Origin: Verrucomicrobiota bacterium | GTDB taxonomy: Bacteria > Verrucomicrobiota > Verrucomicrobiia > Limisphaerales > UBA1319 | Direction: 5' to 3' | Length of the DNA: 64,000 nucleotides | NCBI GenBank assembly: GCA_022711435.1 | Contig: JAKLFB010000017.1 | Coordinates: forward strand, 1-64,000 | Part shown: positions 50,530 to 59,672 of the stretch, piece after piece | Layout: each line of letters starts with the position of its first letter | Position numbering within the stretch: position 1 is the first letter of the stretch | The notes under the pieces: model-generated | Seen by the model: only the letters and a program-made list of their open reading frames with translations | Databases searched by the model: none | What the model was told of the DNA's origin: nothing | Made by a program: the position numbers and the translations under genes

Positions 50530-52862
50530 CCAACGAGCCGCCCATCACGCCGGAGCTGATCCGGCGTCATAACCTGACCTCCGACGAGCACCGCCGGATC
50601 GTCGAGATCCTCGGCCGCGAGCCGACCTACACCGAGCTGGGCATCTTCTCGGTCATGTGGAGCGAGCACTGCTCCTACAAGAGCACCAAGCCGCTCCTGA
50701 AGCGGTTCCCCACCCGATCGCGCCATGTCCTCGTCAGCGCCGGCGAGGAGAACGCCGGGATCATCGACATCGGCGATGGGCTGGCCGTCGCGTTCAAGAT
50801 CGAGTCCCACAACCATCCGAGCGCCGTCGAGCCTTTCCAGGGCGCCGCCACCGGCGTCGGCGGCATCATCCGCGACATCTTCACCATGGGCGCCCGGCCG
50901 GTGGCGGCGATCAACTCGCTCCGGTTCGGCCCGATCGCGGCCGAGCCCGGGGAGGCGGACCCGGCGGACATCGCGAACAACCGGCGGCTGTTCCGGGGGG
51001 TGGTTGCGGGCATTGCGCATTACGGCAACTGCTTCGGCATACCGACCATTGCCGGCGAGGTCGCCTTCGATCCGAGCTACGAGGGCAATCCCCTGGTGAA
51101 CGCCTTTTGCCTGGGCGTGCTGCGGCACGATCAGATCGCTCGAGGGTCGGCCTGCGGGATCGGCAACCCGGTGTTCTACGTGGGCCCGCCGACGGGGCGC
51201 GACGGCCTGGCCGGCGCCGCGTTTGCCTCGCAGGATCTCACCGACGAATCGGCCGAGCAGCAGCGCGGCGCGGTCCAGATCGGCGATCCGTTCATGGAGA
51301 AGCTCGTGCTCGAAGCCTGCCTCGAGCTGCTCGCCACCGGCGCCGTGGCCGGCATCCAGGACATGGGCGCCGCCGGGCTCACCTGCTCGACCTGCGAGAC
51401 CGCCGCCCGCGCCGGCACCGGCATCGAGATCGAGCTCGACCGGGTCCCCCAGCGCGCCCCGAACATGACGCCTTACGAGATCATGCTCAGCGAGTCCCAG
51501 GAGCGGATGCTGATCATCGTCCATCGCGGCCGCGAAGCCGAGGTCCAGCGGGTCTTCGACAAGTGGGACCTGCCATGGGCCGAGATCGGCGCCGTTACCG
51601 ACACCGGCCGGATGGTGGCAAAACACCACGGGCGCGTGGTGGCCAATATCCCGGCCCGGCTCATTGCCAGCGAATCGCCCGTGTACCAATGCCCCGCGAC
51701 CGAGCCCGCATATCTGGCTGCGGTTCGCCAGTTCACGATCGAGGGCGTGCCCGATCTGGCGGATCCGATCCCGGTCCTTCCCCGGCTCCTGGCCTGGCCC
51801 ACCATCGCCTCGAAAAACTGGGTCTATCGCCAATACGATCACATGGTCCGAGCCGGCTCCGTTGTCTGCCCCGGTTCCGATGCCGCCGTGGTTCGGATCA
51901 AGGCGGATTCGCTGCCCGAGGGAGGTGCGGCGGATGCGCCCACGTTCGAGAAATTCGTGGCGCTGACCGTGGACGGCAACGCGGCCTATGTGTATCTGGA
52001 TCCTTTCGAGGGGGCCAAGATTGCAGTGGCCGAGGCTGCGCGGAACCTGGCCTGCAGCGGCGCATCGCCCTTGGGCGTCACGGACAATCTCAACTTTGGC
52101 AACCCGAGCCATCCGGAGATCTTTTATCAGCTCGAGCGTGCCGTGGCGGGGCTCGCCGAGGCATGCCGGTCCTTCGGCGCACCTGTTACCGGCGGCAATG
52201 TCAGCCTCTACAACCAGAATCCCACCGGCGCCATCGATCCCACCCCGACGGTCGCCATGGTCGGGATCATCGACAAGCCCGAACACATCACCACCCAATG
52301 GTTTCGGCGCGAAGGGGATGCCGTTCTGCTCCTGGGCGACCCTGCCGATCGGAACGATCCGCTCCAGGGACTCGGTGGATCGGCCTATCTCCAGGTGTGC
52401 CGCCGGCTCAAGACCGGCACGCCCCCGCGGTGCGACCTCGACATCGAGAAGGGGGTGCACCAGTCGGTGCTGAGCCTGATCCGTGCTGGCCTGGTCCGCA
52501 GCGCACACGATTGCAGCGAAGGCGGTCTTGCGGTTGCCTTGGCCGAAGCGTGCATCTCGAGGCAGACGGCACGCAACACCCCCCAGTTGATCGGCGCCGA
52601 GGTCGAGATCCGCTCGTTGTCGGGCGTCCGTCTCGATGCCCTCCTGTTCGGAGAAAGCCAGGGCCGGATCATTGTCAGCGTCGATCCCGAGAGGCTCGAC
52701 CAGGCCCTGGCCATCGCGATCGATCTCGGTGTCGCTGCCCTCCCGCTCGGCCGCGTCGGCGGCGACAGCCTCGTCATTCGCGCCCAAGGCCGCTCATGGT
52801 CATGGCCGCTTGTCGCCCTCCACGATGCCTGGTGGAACAGCATCGGCCGCGCTATGCGCTGA
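50526..52862 (+). CDS. purL: Phosphoribosylformylglycinamidine synthase, PurL subunit
   Basis: A 778-residue PurL of the small type, ATP-dependent synthase of FGAM in purine synthesis. Features: [18 protein letters not shown] (catalytic His), [21 protein letters not shown] (first ATP/metal site), [20 protein letters not shown], and the second half with GNVSLYNQN and [14 protein letters not shown]. It ends the pur operon. Downstream to 53050 is gene-free. Confidence 0.93.
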   Translation: MTNEPPITPELIRRHNLTSDEHRRIVEILGREPTYTELGIFSVMWSEHCSYKSTKPLLKRFPTRSRHVLVSAGEENAGIIDIGDGLAVAFKIESHNHPSAVEPFQGAATGVGGIIRDIFTMGARPVAAINSLRFGPIAAEPGEADPADIANNRRLFRGVVAGIAHYGNCFGIPTIAGEVAFDPSYEGNPLVNAFCLGVLRHDQIARGSACGIGNPVFYVGPPTGRDGLAGAAFASQDLTDESAEQQRGAVQIGDPFMEKLVLEACLELLATGAVAGIQDMGAAGLTCSTCETAARAGTGIEIELDRVPQRAPNMTPYEIMLSESQERMLIIVHRGREAEVQRVFDKWDLPWAEIGAVTDTGRMVAKHHGRVVANIPARLIASESPVYQCPATEPAYLAAVRQFTIEGVPDLADPIPVLPRLLAWPTIASKNWVYRQYDHMVRAGSVVCPGSDAAVVRIKADSLPEGGAADAPTFEKFVALTVDGNAAYVYLDPFEGAKIAVAEAARNLACSGASPLGVTDNLNFGNPSHPEIFYQLERAVAGLAEACRSFGAPVTGGNVSLYNQNPTGAIDPTPTVAMVGIIDKPEHITTQWFRREGDAVLLLGDPADRNDPLQGLGGSAYLQVCRRLKTGTPPRCDLDIEKGVHQSVLSLIRAGLVRSAHDCSEGGLAVALAEACISRQTARNTPQLIGAEVEIRSLSGVRLDALLFGESQGRIIVSVDPERLDQALAIAIDLGVAALPLGRVGGDSLVIRAQGRSWSWPLVALHDAWWNSIGRAMR

Positions 52863-53050
52863 CACGATCCCAATCGGCAGATTCCGCAGATTCATGGCCC
52901 GTTCAGAGCTTTGGATTCTTGCTGGAGGATTTGGCGAGGATCATGCACAATTGGATGCGTCCCAAGGCGGCGGATCCCGACAAGGCCGGGTTTCCGGAGT
53001 TCACGATGGAGACTGAGCCTGCGGTGCTGCAACAACGCGCCCTTAGACAA

Positions 53051-53440
53051 GGGGTCGGTCATAACTTATGACACAAGCAGCGGTTTTCCGCACTCTGCCC
53101 CCATGCCACGCAAACTCCGCGTCCAATATCCTGGCGCCATTGACCACCTGATGAATCGGGGCGACCGCCGCGAGTGTATCTTCCAGGACGATGAGGTCCG
53201 TCACCGTTTTTCTCACAAGGACCAACTGCGGCAGCGAGGCTGGACGGAAGCCGAACTGGGCCGCCGGCGCAAAGGGGACCCGGAGAAAGTGGAGATCGCC
53301 AGCCCGTTGCGCGCGCACACGACAATGACGTTGCAGCGGATCGCCCAGCGCCTTGCGATGGGAACCTGGACATACGTTTCCAACTGCTTGGTGCAGAAGC
53401 GCAAGAACGAGCGTAAGTGTCAATAGTTATGACCGACCCC
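53051..53440 (+). mobile_element. Internally deleted RAYT-type element, copy 1
   Basis: The inverted ends GGGGTCGGTCATAAC (53051) and its complement (to 53440; 24 bp with two mismatched bases) enclose a short gene. This is a miniature form of a REP-associated tyrosine transposase unit. The 3' end plus CTAAGC is followed at once by a second copy. Confidence 0.65.
53103..53426 (+). pseudogene. RAYT transposase, internally deleted (N-terminus fused to C-terminus)
   Basis: A 107-residue frame. The first 37 residues (PRKLRVQYPGAIDHLMNRGD, then RRECIFQDDEVRHRF) match the start of IS200/Y1-like RAYT proteins. The remainder (GWTEAELGRRRKGDPEKVEI, then QRIAQRLAMGTW) matches their C-terminus. The central Y1 nuclease part, with the HxH motif and the catalytic tyrosine, is gone, so it cannot cut DNA. 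The frame remains intact. An upstream start at 52911 would add unrelated residues. It may be a passive relic or a DNA-binding peptide. Confidence 0.65.
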
Positions 53441-53447
53441 TAAGCCC

Positions 53448-53771
53448 ATGCCACGCAAACTCCGCGTCCAATATCCTGGCGCCATTGACCACCTGATGAA
53501 TCGGGGCGACCGCCGCGAGTGTATCTTCCAGGACGATGAGGTCCGTCACCGTTTTTCTCACAAGGACCAACTGCGGCAGCGAGGCTGGACGGAAGCCGAA
53601 CTGGGCCGCCGGCGCAAAGGGGACCCGGAGAAAGTGGAGATCGCCAGCCCGTTGCGCGCGCACACGACGATGACGTTGCAGCGGATCGCCTAACGTCTTG
53701 CGATGGGAACCTGGACATACGTTTCCAACTGCTTGGTGCAGAAGCGCAAGAACGAGCGTAAGTGTCAATAG
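53448..53771 (+). pseudogene. Second copy of the deleted RAYT gene, with nonsense change
   Basis: Nearly identical to the first copy, but the CAG codon in ATCGCCCAG is TAA (frame ends at 53693). The rest of the frame and the terminal repeat (53762-53785) follow. It starts seven bases after the terminal repeat of copy 1, so the unit repeats every 345 bases. Confidence 0.65.
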
Positions 53772-53798
53772 TTATGACCGACCCCTAAGCAGTTCCCG

Positions 53799-53917
53799 AC
53801 GATGACGTTGCAGCGGATCGCCCAGCGCCTTGCGATGGGAACCTGGACATACGTTTCCAACTGCTTGGTGCAGAAGCGCAAGAACGAGCGTAAGTGTCAA
53901 TAGTTATGACCGACCCC
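53799..53917 (+). pseudogene. Third, 5'-truncated copy of the deleted RAYT unit
   Basis: Begins at ACGATGACGTTGCAGCGG, equivalent to the last third of copies 1 and 2, and ends in the terminal repeat at 53894-53917. The joint TAAGCAGTTCCC occurs before and after this copy, which suggests duplication through the repeated terminus. Confidence 0.65.
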
Positions 53918-54230
53918 TAAGCAGTTCCCCGCAACTGCTGTCCTCTGCCACAATGAAATGAGCTTTCAGATCTTCGACTCCTGGCAGGCGATACCGGACA
54001 TCAACCTTTTCCCGGCTGTCGGTTTTTCTGGCAAACCTTTTCATGCATAAAATGCTTATAATCAGGATGTTAATCGTAGGCACAACCAACAGGAGTCTTC
54101 TGGGCGTCGGAGGATCTTACAAATCAAGGGCAAACTGATATGCCAAAACTTTTCGGTGAGGCTAATTATCTAACTAAAAGTGCTTTATTATCAAATCGTT
54201 GCACATTATATGTCCGATTTGTTACAGGCT
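53918..54230. other. AT-rich gene-free stretch before the VPDGG-tailed gene
   Basis: AGCAGTTCCCCGCAACTGCT forms a hairpin at 53920-53939. The rest is AT-rich promoter-like DNA. CATTATATGTCCGATTTGTT followed by ACAGG near 54204 resembles CATTATGTCCGATTTCAACAGG at 59572. Nothing else is identified. Confidence 0.4.
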
Positions 54231-54246
54231 TGGCACGGCATAAGCT
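54231..54246 (+). promoter_or_regulatory. Candidate sigma54-type element
   Basis: TGGCACG-GCAT-AAGC-T has a perfect -24 half and correctly placed GC in the -12 half, but it lies only 14 bases before ATG 54260. No TGGGGAWWWNTTCCCA palindrome is found upstream. Weaker than those at 7590 and 9860. Confidence 0.35.
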
Positions 54247-54259
54247 ACCTCCTGCTGCC

Positions 54260-54832
54260 ATGAAGTATATGAGCATTAGAATGATCATGGTGGCGGCAGC
54301 GGTTGGTGCGATGAACCTTGTCGCCATGGCGAATACAATCGATTTTGGCGAAGATTGGGACCGTTACAACGACGAAACGGGCGCAGAGCAGTCCCTTCCC
54401 CCCGAAGTGAAAGCTGTTGTTGCTGGAGCACCCCCGTCGAGTGAAGCAGAAATCGCAACCTTCTTCAACAATCACGTCTCTACGGAGTTTGCGGCAAGTG
54501 CAATAACAAAGTACGATCAGGAGGAAATCCCAGGGCGATTAGATGTTCCTCCCAGTACGCAGTTCTTGGTAGCAACCGGATGGCAGTGGCTCTTGGTGGG
54601 GTACGATGGCAAACAAGCTGGTACTGTAATAATCCAACTCGCTGGCGATGGTGCCCTCGTGCCCATGGCCAGTTATGATCTTTTCCTAGAAAACGATACT
54701 GACAAGTTCCTTGTCACGCACTACGCGGTGGCCGGTCCTGTTGAAATCCCTCCTGTTCCCGACGGTGGCGCCACGTTGGCTCTCTTGGGTATAGCCGTGG
54801 CGGGTCTTGCTTTGGTCCGCCGGATGGCTTAA
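54260..54832 (+). CDS. Exported protein with VPDGG-CTERM (PEP-CTERM-like) sorting tail
   Basis: A 190-residue protein. An N-terminal signal peptide (MIMVAAAVGAMNLVAMA) leads an acidic, beta-rich mature part. The C-terminus has VPDGGATLALLGIAVAGLAL and RRMA, that is the motif, a membrane helix and a basic end, as in VPDSG/PEP-CTERM substrates of exosortase. No exosortase gene is seen in the window. The start could be 54260, 54269 or 54281; a further upstream ATG at 54140 is less likely because the signal peptide would be buried. GC content is lower than its neighbours. Confidence 0.7.
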   Translation: MKYMSIRMIMVAAAVGAMNLVAMANTIDFGEDWDRYNDETGAEQSLPPEVKAVVAGAPPSSEAEIATFFNNHVSTEFAASAITKYDQEEIPGRLDVPPSTQFLVATGWQWLLVGYDGKQAGTVIIQLAGDGALVPMASYDLFLENDTDKFLVTHYAVAGPVEIPPVPDGGATLALLGIAVAGLALVRRMA

Positions 54833-54863
54833 GGGCTTCTGGTTGTATCATTCACCTCTTGGA

Positions 54864-54892
54864 AGGGCCGAGAAATCGGCCCTCTTTTTTTT
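54864..54892 (+). terminator. Intrinsic terminator of the VPDGG-tailed protein gene
   Basis: AGGGCCGA-GAAA-TCGGCCCT followed by C and eight T residues: a textbook rho-independent terminator. Confidence 0.9.
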
Positions 54893-54893
54893 C

Positions 54894-55127
54894 GTGCGCC
54901 CGGCAGGGCGCACACACTATCTGTAATGGGCGCGGCGCGTGGTGGAACGTCGGTTCCTCGCACATGAATGCGGCCTCCATGCCACCACGTTCCAGCGGAT
55001 GGGACTGGTCTCCCTGCTGGCGACCATCAAAGCCTATGCCTGAGCACCCACGTTTCATTCCAAACCGCCGTTATACGGAACCGTACGTGCGGTGGTGTGG
55101 GGGCGGGAGTAATCCCGCCTACCACCT
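54894..55127 (+). mobile_element. Probable degenerate group II intron (class C-like) without reverse transcriptase
   Basis: It starts directly after the terminator's T-run with GTGCGCCCGGCAGGGCGC, which matches the usual 5' end of group II introns. Near the other end a 33-base hairpin (55064-55096: ACCGCCG ... GCGGTGGT with loop GAAC) looks like domain V, and GGCGGGA-GTAA-TCCCGCC (55101-55120) looks like domain VI. Class C introns are known to insert after terminators, as here. No reverse-transcriptase gene is present; instead a short frame ending FQRMGLVSLLATIKAYA lies between. Boundaries are approximate. The 210 bases that follow contain nothing recognisable. Confidence 0.45.
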
Positions 55128-55338
55128 GATCCCGGAACTCCCTTTTCCGGCTGGCAACGGGCGGCGTCCTGTCAGGATGCACTCCCAGCCAACGGACATG
55201 CCCCATAATCTCGTCAGAACAGCGGGCTCGGGGTGATCGAGTTCACCATCCGAAGGAGCCCGCGACAATGGACGAAGCGAGAGAAAGAGGACGTCCAGCC
55301 TCTCGCCTGCGACCTTGCGGACCACGTTGGTCCAACCC

Positions 55339-57306
55339 TTATTGGTTGGCTATGCTGGCGGTGGTTACGTCGTTTTGGTTGGGATCGTACGTGTAACCGA
55401 TGGCCGACACTCGAGTGACCGTGAACGTGAAGGTGCCGACCTTCTTACTCTTTTTAGAGGTGAAGACGACTTCTCCATCGGCATCGGTGGTTGCGGTGGC
55501 CGTGCCCGTAGTCAGACCGGACCAGACGCCTGTCACGATGGCGTTCGGCAGGGGAACGGGCATGGTGGTAGCGCCGAAAACGAGGACTCGAGCCTGTGCT
55601 GTGCTGCCGGCGACGCTCTTGAGAAGCGACATCTGGATCTGTCCCACGAAGGCAATGTTATTGGATGTCAGGGTGTCCTGGACGGTGATGATCACGGACG
55701 CGTTGGCGCTCAGGCCGGAATTGTCGGTGACGATGAGCACGGCCTGGTAACTCCCCGCCGCGCTGTAGACATGGGTTGGGTTGGGTTCAAGAGAGCTTGC
55801 GCCGTCGCCAAAACTCCATTCGAACCGGGCAATGGCGCCGTCGGGATCGTCTGAGCCGGCGCTGGAGAAGGCGACCGTGAGCGGGGCGGCGCCGGCCGTG
55901 GGGGTGGCAAAGGCCGATGCGACTGGCGGCTGCAGGGTGCCGATCGGGACGATGGTCCCAGTCAATGTGTATTGGCCGAGGCTGGCGTAATCGGAGTACC
56001 CCGTGGCGAGGTCACCCGCGCCGACCCCTTCGACCGAGAGGTGGTAAGTGCCGGCGGCGACGGTGGCCGAAAGAGTGGCGTCGAGGGTGGTGAGATCGTT
56101 CGCGGCGACCAGGTATCCGCTGCCGTCATACAGGCCGAGACGGATATCGAGATTCGGCCCGCGGGATCCGGGTGTGGCGGTGAACTGGATGGCGCCTGCG
56201 CCGGTCTGGAACGAGAAAACGTCCAGATCCGTGTTCCGCTCGATCAGGCCCAGCGCGAAGATGCTGGGTCCAGGGAGAAAGGTCGCGGAAGCGATCGTGC
56301 TCAGGTGATCGTCGGCGCGGTATGCGATCCCGTAATTTTGCATGACGGCCAGGTCGTCTTCCTTGTTATTGGCGAGAGGGTATTCGCCCTTGCTCCATTG
56401 GGTGATGGTTTTGTAGTAGCCGACGCCCATAATGGGGGCCCAGGAGCCGTGGCCGGCGTAGTAGACGGTGCCATCGGTCGTGCCGTCGTGGTGCAGGCCG
56501 AGCGTGTGGCCGGCCTCGTGGCTGGCCGCCTCCGCGGTATACTTCTCGTTGCCATTGCCCAGTTGGGCCGGGAAGGCAAAGCAGGGCGTGTCCGAACTCC
56601 AGTTGAAAGAGCCGACGTAAGCGACGCCGCCCGCACTGGCGCCATACCAGTCGAGGCTGCTTCCGCCGATGCAAACGCGGATTCCGTAGCTCGGATCGCT
56701 CGAACTGGTCTTGCTGAGGCCCTCGACGCCAGGGTCCTCGGTCGTGACATCCACATCATAGGGTGCGTAGTCCTCAGCGATGCGCTGCCAGATGTATTGG
56801 ATGTTGGTGAGTTCGGCCGCGCTGAACGTCGTTCGGTCGCCATCGATGTCGTAAGGGGGTGTCACGATGTCCCCGCCCCCGACGCGGGAGTTCCATGCAG
56901 TGCCCGAGGTGGTATGGCCATCGAAATCGAGGTGGATGACCTTGGTGGCGCCCGGCCGGCTGTGAAGGAAGAACGTCTGGTCGGCTGGCAGAAGGCTGAA
57001 TGCGGCGGCTTCGTCGGGGCTTGTCGAGGCTGGATCTGCAGGGAGCGGTTCCGTTTCGCAGACGTAGAGCAAGCGCCCGTCAGGCTCGATCCAGAGGGTC
57101 TGGTCGCGGAGAAAGATGCCGCGGAGTTCGGCTGGACTTTTGCCGTGGGCGGCGGCCACGGAAGGGAGGTGGTTGCCCAGCAGATGGATCGCCGCCACAC
57201 CGCGCGCCCTGGCCCCCAAGGCCATCGGCGGCAGATCGGGCAGGGCCGCCGCAGATGCGGCTGCAGCGCAGAGCACGCAGGCGGCCAGGAGCCCCCAGCG
57301 GATCAT
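55339..57306 (-). CDS. Secreted zinc metalloprotease with PKD domain
   Basis: A 655-residue exported protein. The signal peptide is WGLLAACVLCAAAASAAA. The metzincin-like protease domain has HEAGHTLGLHHDG (HExxHxxGxxHD) near 290, and DGHTTSGTAWN and IAEDYAPYDVDVTTEDP precede it. A beta-sandwich/pre-peptidase-like domain follows, then a PKD domain near 490-570 (FEWSFGDGASSLEPNPTHVY) and a C-terminal Ig-like domain. It degrades extracellular protein or another polymer. An ATG at 57417 would add 37 basic residues; 57306 puts the signal peptide first. It stands alone on the minus strand. Confidence 0.8.
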   Translation of the reverse strand: MIRWGLLAACVLCAAAASAAALPDLPPMALGARARGVAAIHLLGNHLPSVAAAHGKSPAELRGIFLRDQTLWIEPDGRLLYVCETEPLPADPASTSPDEAAAFSLLPADQTFFLHSRPGATKVIHLDFDGHTTSGTAWNSRVGGGDIVTPPYDIDGDRTTFSAAELTNIQYIWQRIAEDYAPYDVDVTTEDPGVEGLSKTSSSDPSYGIRVCIGGSSLDWYGASAGGVAYVGSFNWSSDTPCFAFPAQLGNGNEKYTAEAASHEAGHTLGLHHDGTTDGTVYYAGHGSWAPIMGVGYYKTITQWSKGEYPLANNKEDDLAVMQNYGIAYRADDHLSTIASATFLPGPSIFALGLIERNTDLDVFSFQTGAGAIQFTATPGSRGPNLDIRLGLYDGSGYLVAANDLTTLDATLSATVAAGTYHLSVEGVGAGDLATGYSDYASLGQYTLTGTIVPIGTLQPPVASAFATPTAGAAPLTVAFSSAGSDDPDGAIARFEWSFGDGASSLEPNPTHVYSAAGSYQAVLIVTDNSGLSANASVIITVQDTLTSNNIAFVGQIQMSLLKSVAGSTAQARVLVFGATTMPVPLPNAIVTGVWSGLTTGTATATTDADGEVVFTSKKSKKVGTFTFTVTRVSAIGYTYDPNQNDVTTASIANQ

Positions 57307-57827
57307 CCGCGATGCGATTCGGCGGGGATCGCTGCCTTGTGATGCGCAGGATGGCAGGTGGTTGGGGGATGGCTGGCGCGGATCACTGTGTCCAAGAAAA
57401 TGCTTCAAATATCGCATGGCAAGGTGTGTTCTGAAATTGACAGCATGTCAAGTCATATTCGACGCGCGGCAACAAACAATCCTTTCCCCTTTCATCCGAA
57501 GGCATTGCTAGCTTGCCGTAGATCATGATACGACGTAACTTATCTATCTCAAATCTACAAAGTATTGTCCATGTCATTTTGCAGCATGCGGAAATCGAGA
57601 GGTTGTTCCCGGGGACGCGCAGGCAGCGAGAGCGGATCTTATGAGCCTGCCGAGTTAGGAGATTCACGTATCGTTCCGACACCGTTGGAAGACAGCAACC
57701 CCGACAACCATGGGCGACACTCTACGGCTGAAATGTCGAAATATTTAACACTTCTCATCGAGAACGACGTTTCTATCATCTGGCATCTTATGCATCATTC
57801 GTGCCTGCGACCAGCCTGTGCCGGGCT
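57307..57827. other. Gene-free stretch, 520 bp
   Basis: An AT-rich middle (57490-57600) may contain promoters for the protease gene. AAATGTCGAAATATTTAACAC at 57731 resembles RAYT-type termini. No convincing protein frame or RNA gene is seen. Confidence 0.4.
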
Positions 57828-58180
57828 CTGGCAGGCAGGCGTCCGCGGTCCGGAAGGATCGGGGCGCGGGCCTTGGCCCGCAGCGCGGTCGGCTGACCGG
57901 CTGCACGCTGCGGATTTGTGCCCGCAGAATGACGCAGAATGACGCGGAGATTGTGATGCCCTTGGCAAGGTAGGGACGCGTCGCTGACGCGTCCGCTTGT
58001 CGGCCAACATTTGCACACCCTTCATCGCGTGGCTGCGGCTTTCAAGCTGCGGTAAAATCCTCCCTGCGTCTCAGCGTCTCAGCGGGAGAAGAGTCTTGGC
58101 TATAAACCCTTCTTCCGCAGAGGCGCAGAGGCGCTGAGACAGGAAGGGATTCACGTCGTCTCTCAGTTTCATCAAGGCCG
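57828..58180. repeat. Composite dispersed repeat block
   Basis: The part 57828-57920 matches the GC-rich dispersed repeat at 49340-49430. The part 57965-58040 (GTAGGGACGCGTCGCTGACG ...) matches 42240-42300. A long inverted repeat spans 58068-58139 (GTCTCAGCG ... CGCTGAGAC). GGAAGGGATTCACGTCGTCTC at 58143 matches 49098. No gene is present. Confidence 0.6.
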
Positions 58181-58209
58181 GGTCACCTGCCTGGCGCGAC
58201 GGCGCAGGC

Positions 58210-58460
58210 AGGTCACACGGCCTACATCGCCAGCGTCCGCCCGCCGTGTAGGCCGGGTCACCTGACCCGGCGTTTGGAGCCGGGCTATCCAGCGCCGTGT
58301 GAGGTCACACGGCCTACATCGCCAGCGTCCGCCCGCCGTGTAGGCCGGGTCACCTGACCCGGCGTTTGGAGCTATCCAGCGCCGTGTGAGGTCACACGGC
58401 CTGCTATCGCCAGCGCTCGCCCGCCGTGTAGGCCGGGTCACCCGACCCGGCGTTCGGGAG
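58210..58460. repeat. Tandem REP-like palindromic array (three units)
   Basis: Three units of 92, 87 and about 70 bases start at 58210, 58302 and 58389. Each has AGGTCACACGGCCTAC, CGCCAGCGTCCGCCCG and the perfect hairpin GCCGGGTCA-CC-TGACCCGGC. A fourth unit is at 60152 and a related one at 29740. The array abuts the stop codon of the next gene and may serve as its terminator. It has no unique spacers, so it is not a CRISPR array. Confidence 0.75.
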
Positions 58461-59321
58461 CTATGGGTGTTGGCGGATGAGGAGGAGTCCGCCCAGGGCG
58501 ATCCCGAGGAGCGCAAATGTCGCGCCGCCATCCGGCACGGTGAGAATGCCTTTGAGCATGTCGTTCCCGCACCCCATCGTGTAGCTGAAATAGATTGGGG
58601 TTCCGGGCTCGATGGCCAGGAAATCCAGGTCGATCGACAGTTCATTGTGCCGATCAGTCTTCTCCCAGGCGGCCAGGAATTGGGGCGAGCTGTTGCCGTC
58701 ACCTAAAAGACCGCGATACCCGGCGCCGTATGTCGCATAGGCAACTGCCGTGGACAGAATCGCTTCCGGGGTCGAATAGAACTTCCACGGATTCGATCCG
58801 AAGAAATCGTTCTCGGCCGTTTGCAGCACCGAGCTGGGACCGAGATCGTAGACGTTCACTTTTCCGGTGGAGAATCCATGGCTGAGATCGACAGCATAGT
58901 CATAGCCGTAATACGGGCCATTGATAATCCTGCTCGAGTAATTCAGGGGTTCATGCGAAGGAGGCGCGCCCCCCACCTTGATGAACAGATCGCCCGGCGT
59001 GGCTCCCGTGACGCCTTTGATAAAGTCATAACCGCCAACGATCTTGAGGCTCCCGCTCTCGATGGCGAACATCTCGAGGTCCCACTTCTGTCCCTGGGGC
59101 GTTCGAACTCCGACGGTGGCCTCGGTCTCGTTATCCTCGTTGGCTGCGCCACCAGGGCCGCCGTTCCAGACCCATAATGGACCCGAAACTGGCTGATTCA
59201 CGCCAGGCCCGGTGAAATCCGTTACCGTAATGTTGACTGCCTGGACATGGATCACCATCAGGACCAGCGCAACTGCCCATGCAATCGCCACTGCCCAACA
59301 ACGATGAACACCACTTCGCAT
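58461..59321 (-). CDS. Exported protein with VPDGG-CTERM sorting tail
   Basis: A 286-residue protein with a signal peptide (WAVAIAWAVALVLMVIHVQA). The mature part is beta-rich (VNITVTDFTGPGVNQPV, LDFLAIEPGTPIYFSY). The C-terminus is VPDGGATFALLGIALGGLLL plus IRQHP, almost the same tail as the protein encoded at 54260. The C-terminal basic residue run is short. Start ATG 59321 is chosen; TTG 59333 is possible. The neighbouring REP array lies directly after the stop codon. Confidence 0.75.
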   Translation of the reverse strand: MRSGVHRCWAVAIAWAVALVLMVIHVQAVNITVTDFTGPGVNQPVSGPLWVWNGGPGGAANEDNETEATVGVRTPQGQKWDLEMFAIESGSLKIVGGYDFIKGVTGATPGDLFIKVGGAPPSHEPLNYSSRIINGPYYGYDYAVDLSHGFSTGKVNVYDLGPSSVLQTAENDFFGSNPWKFYSTPEAILSTAVAYATYGAGYRGLLGDGNSSPQFLAAWEKTDRHNELSIDLDFLAIEPGTPIYFSYTMGCGNDMLKGILTVPDGGATFALLGIALGGLLLIRQHP

Positions 59322-59672
59322 GTAACAACCCAAAATACCGGGTCCTCACCCGGCCCATTTCACGTCTCCAAAGCCCCTCCATCCCAATCCCAAACGATCA
59401 CCCCATCCGGAGTGATTCAAAAATGAGCATTTACCATACCAAAAAAGAGGCATCCATTTTCAGAAAACCCTTTGCATTGGTAACAAACAGCTTGCGTCGA
59501 TACATTAAGTAAAATCAGCTGAATTATTAGGAGATATATGTAAGTATTGCCGACATTAGTAAGAAATAAATACATTATGTCCGATTTCAACAGGTCATGG
59601 ATTCAGCCTGCCGAGTGGGCTGGGTGTGTGTCGTTGGCTCTGAACCGGTCCCGTTGTTCGGGATTCCCCGGA
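59322..59672. other. AT-rich gene-free stretch, 350 bp
   Basis: It contains the likely promoter area of the VPDGG-tailed gene. A segment at 59572 (CATTATGTCCGATTTCAAC) resembles the one at 54204. No gene is visible. Confidence 0.4.

Noticed and set aside
50280..52787. 835-residue minus-strand frame opposite purQ/purL
   Set aside because: PurQ/PurL motifs are intact on the plus strand; the reverse frame shows only GC-codon bias.
52864..53050. Possible small gene after purL (LARIMHNWMRPKAADPDKAG)
   Set aside because: Short frame without start signal or recognisable domain, and adjacent to repeat ends; not supported.
58210..58460. CRISPR-like tandem repeats
   Set aside because: Units follow each other without unique spacers and contain REP-type hairpins; no cas genes are present.
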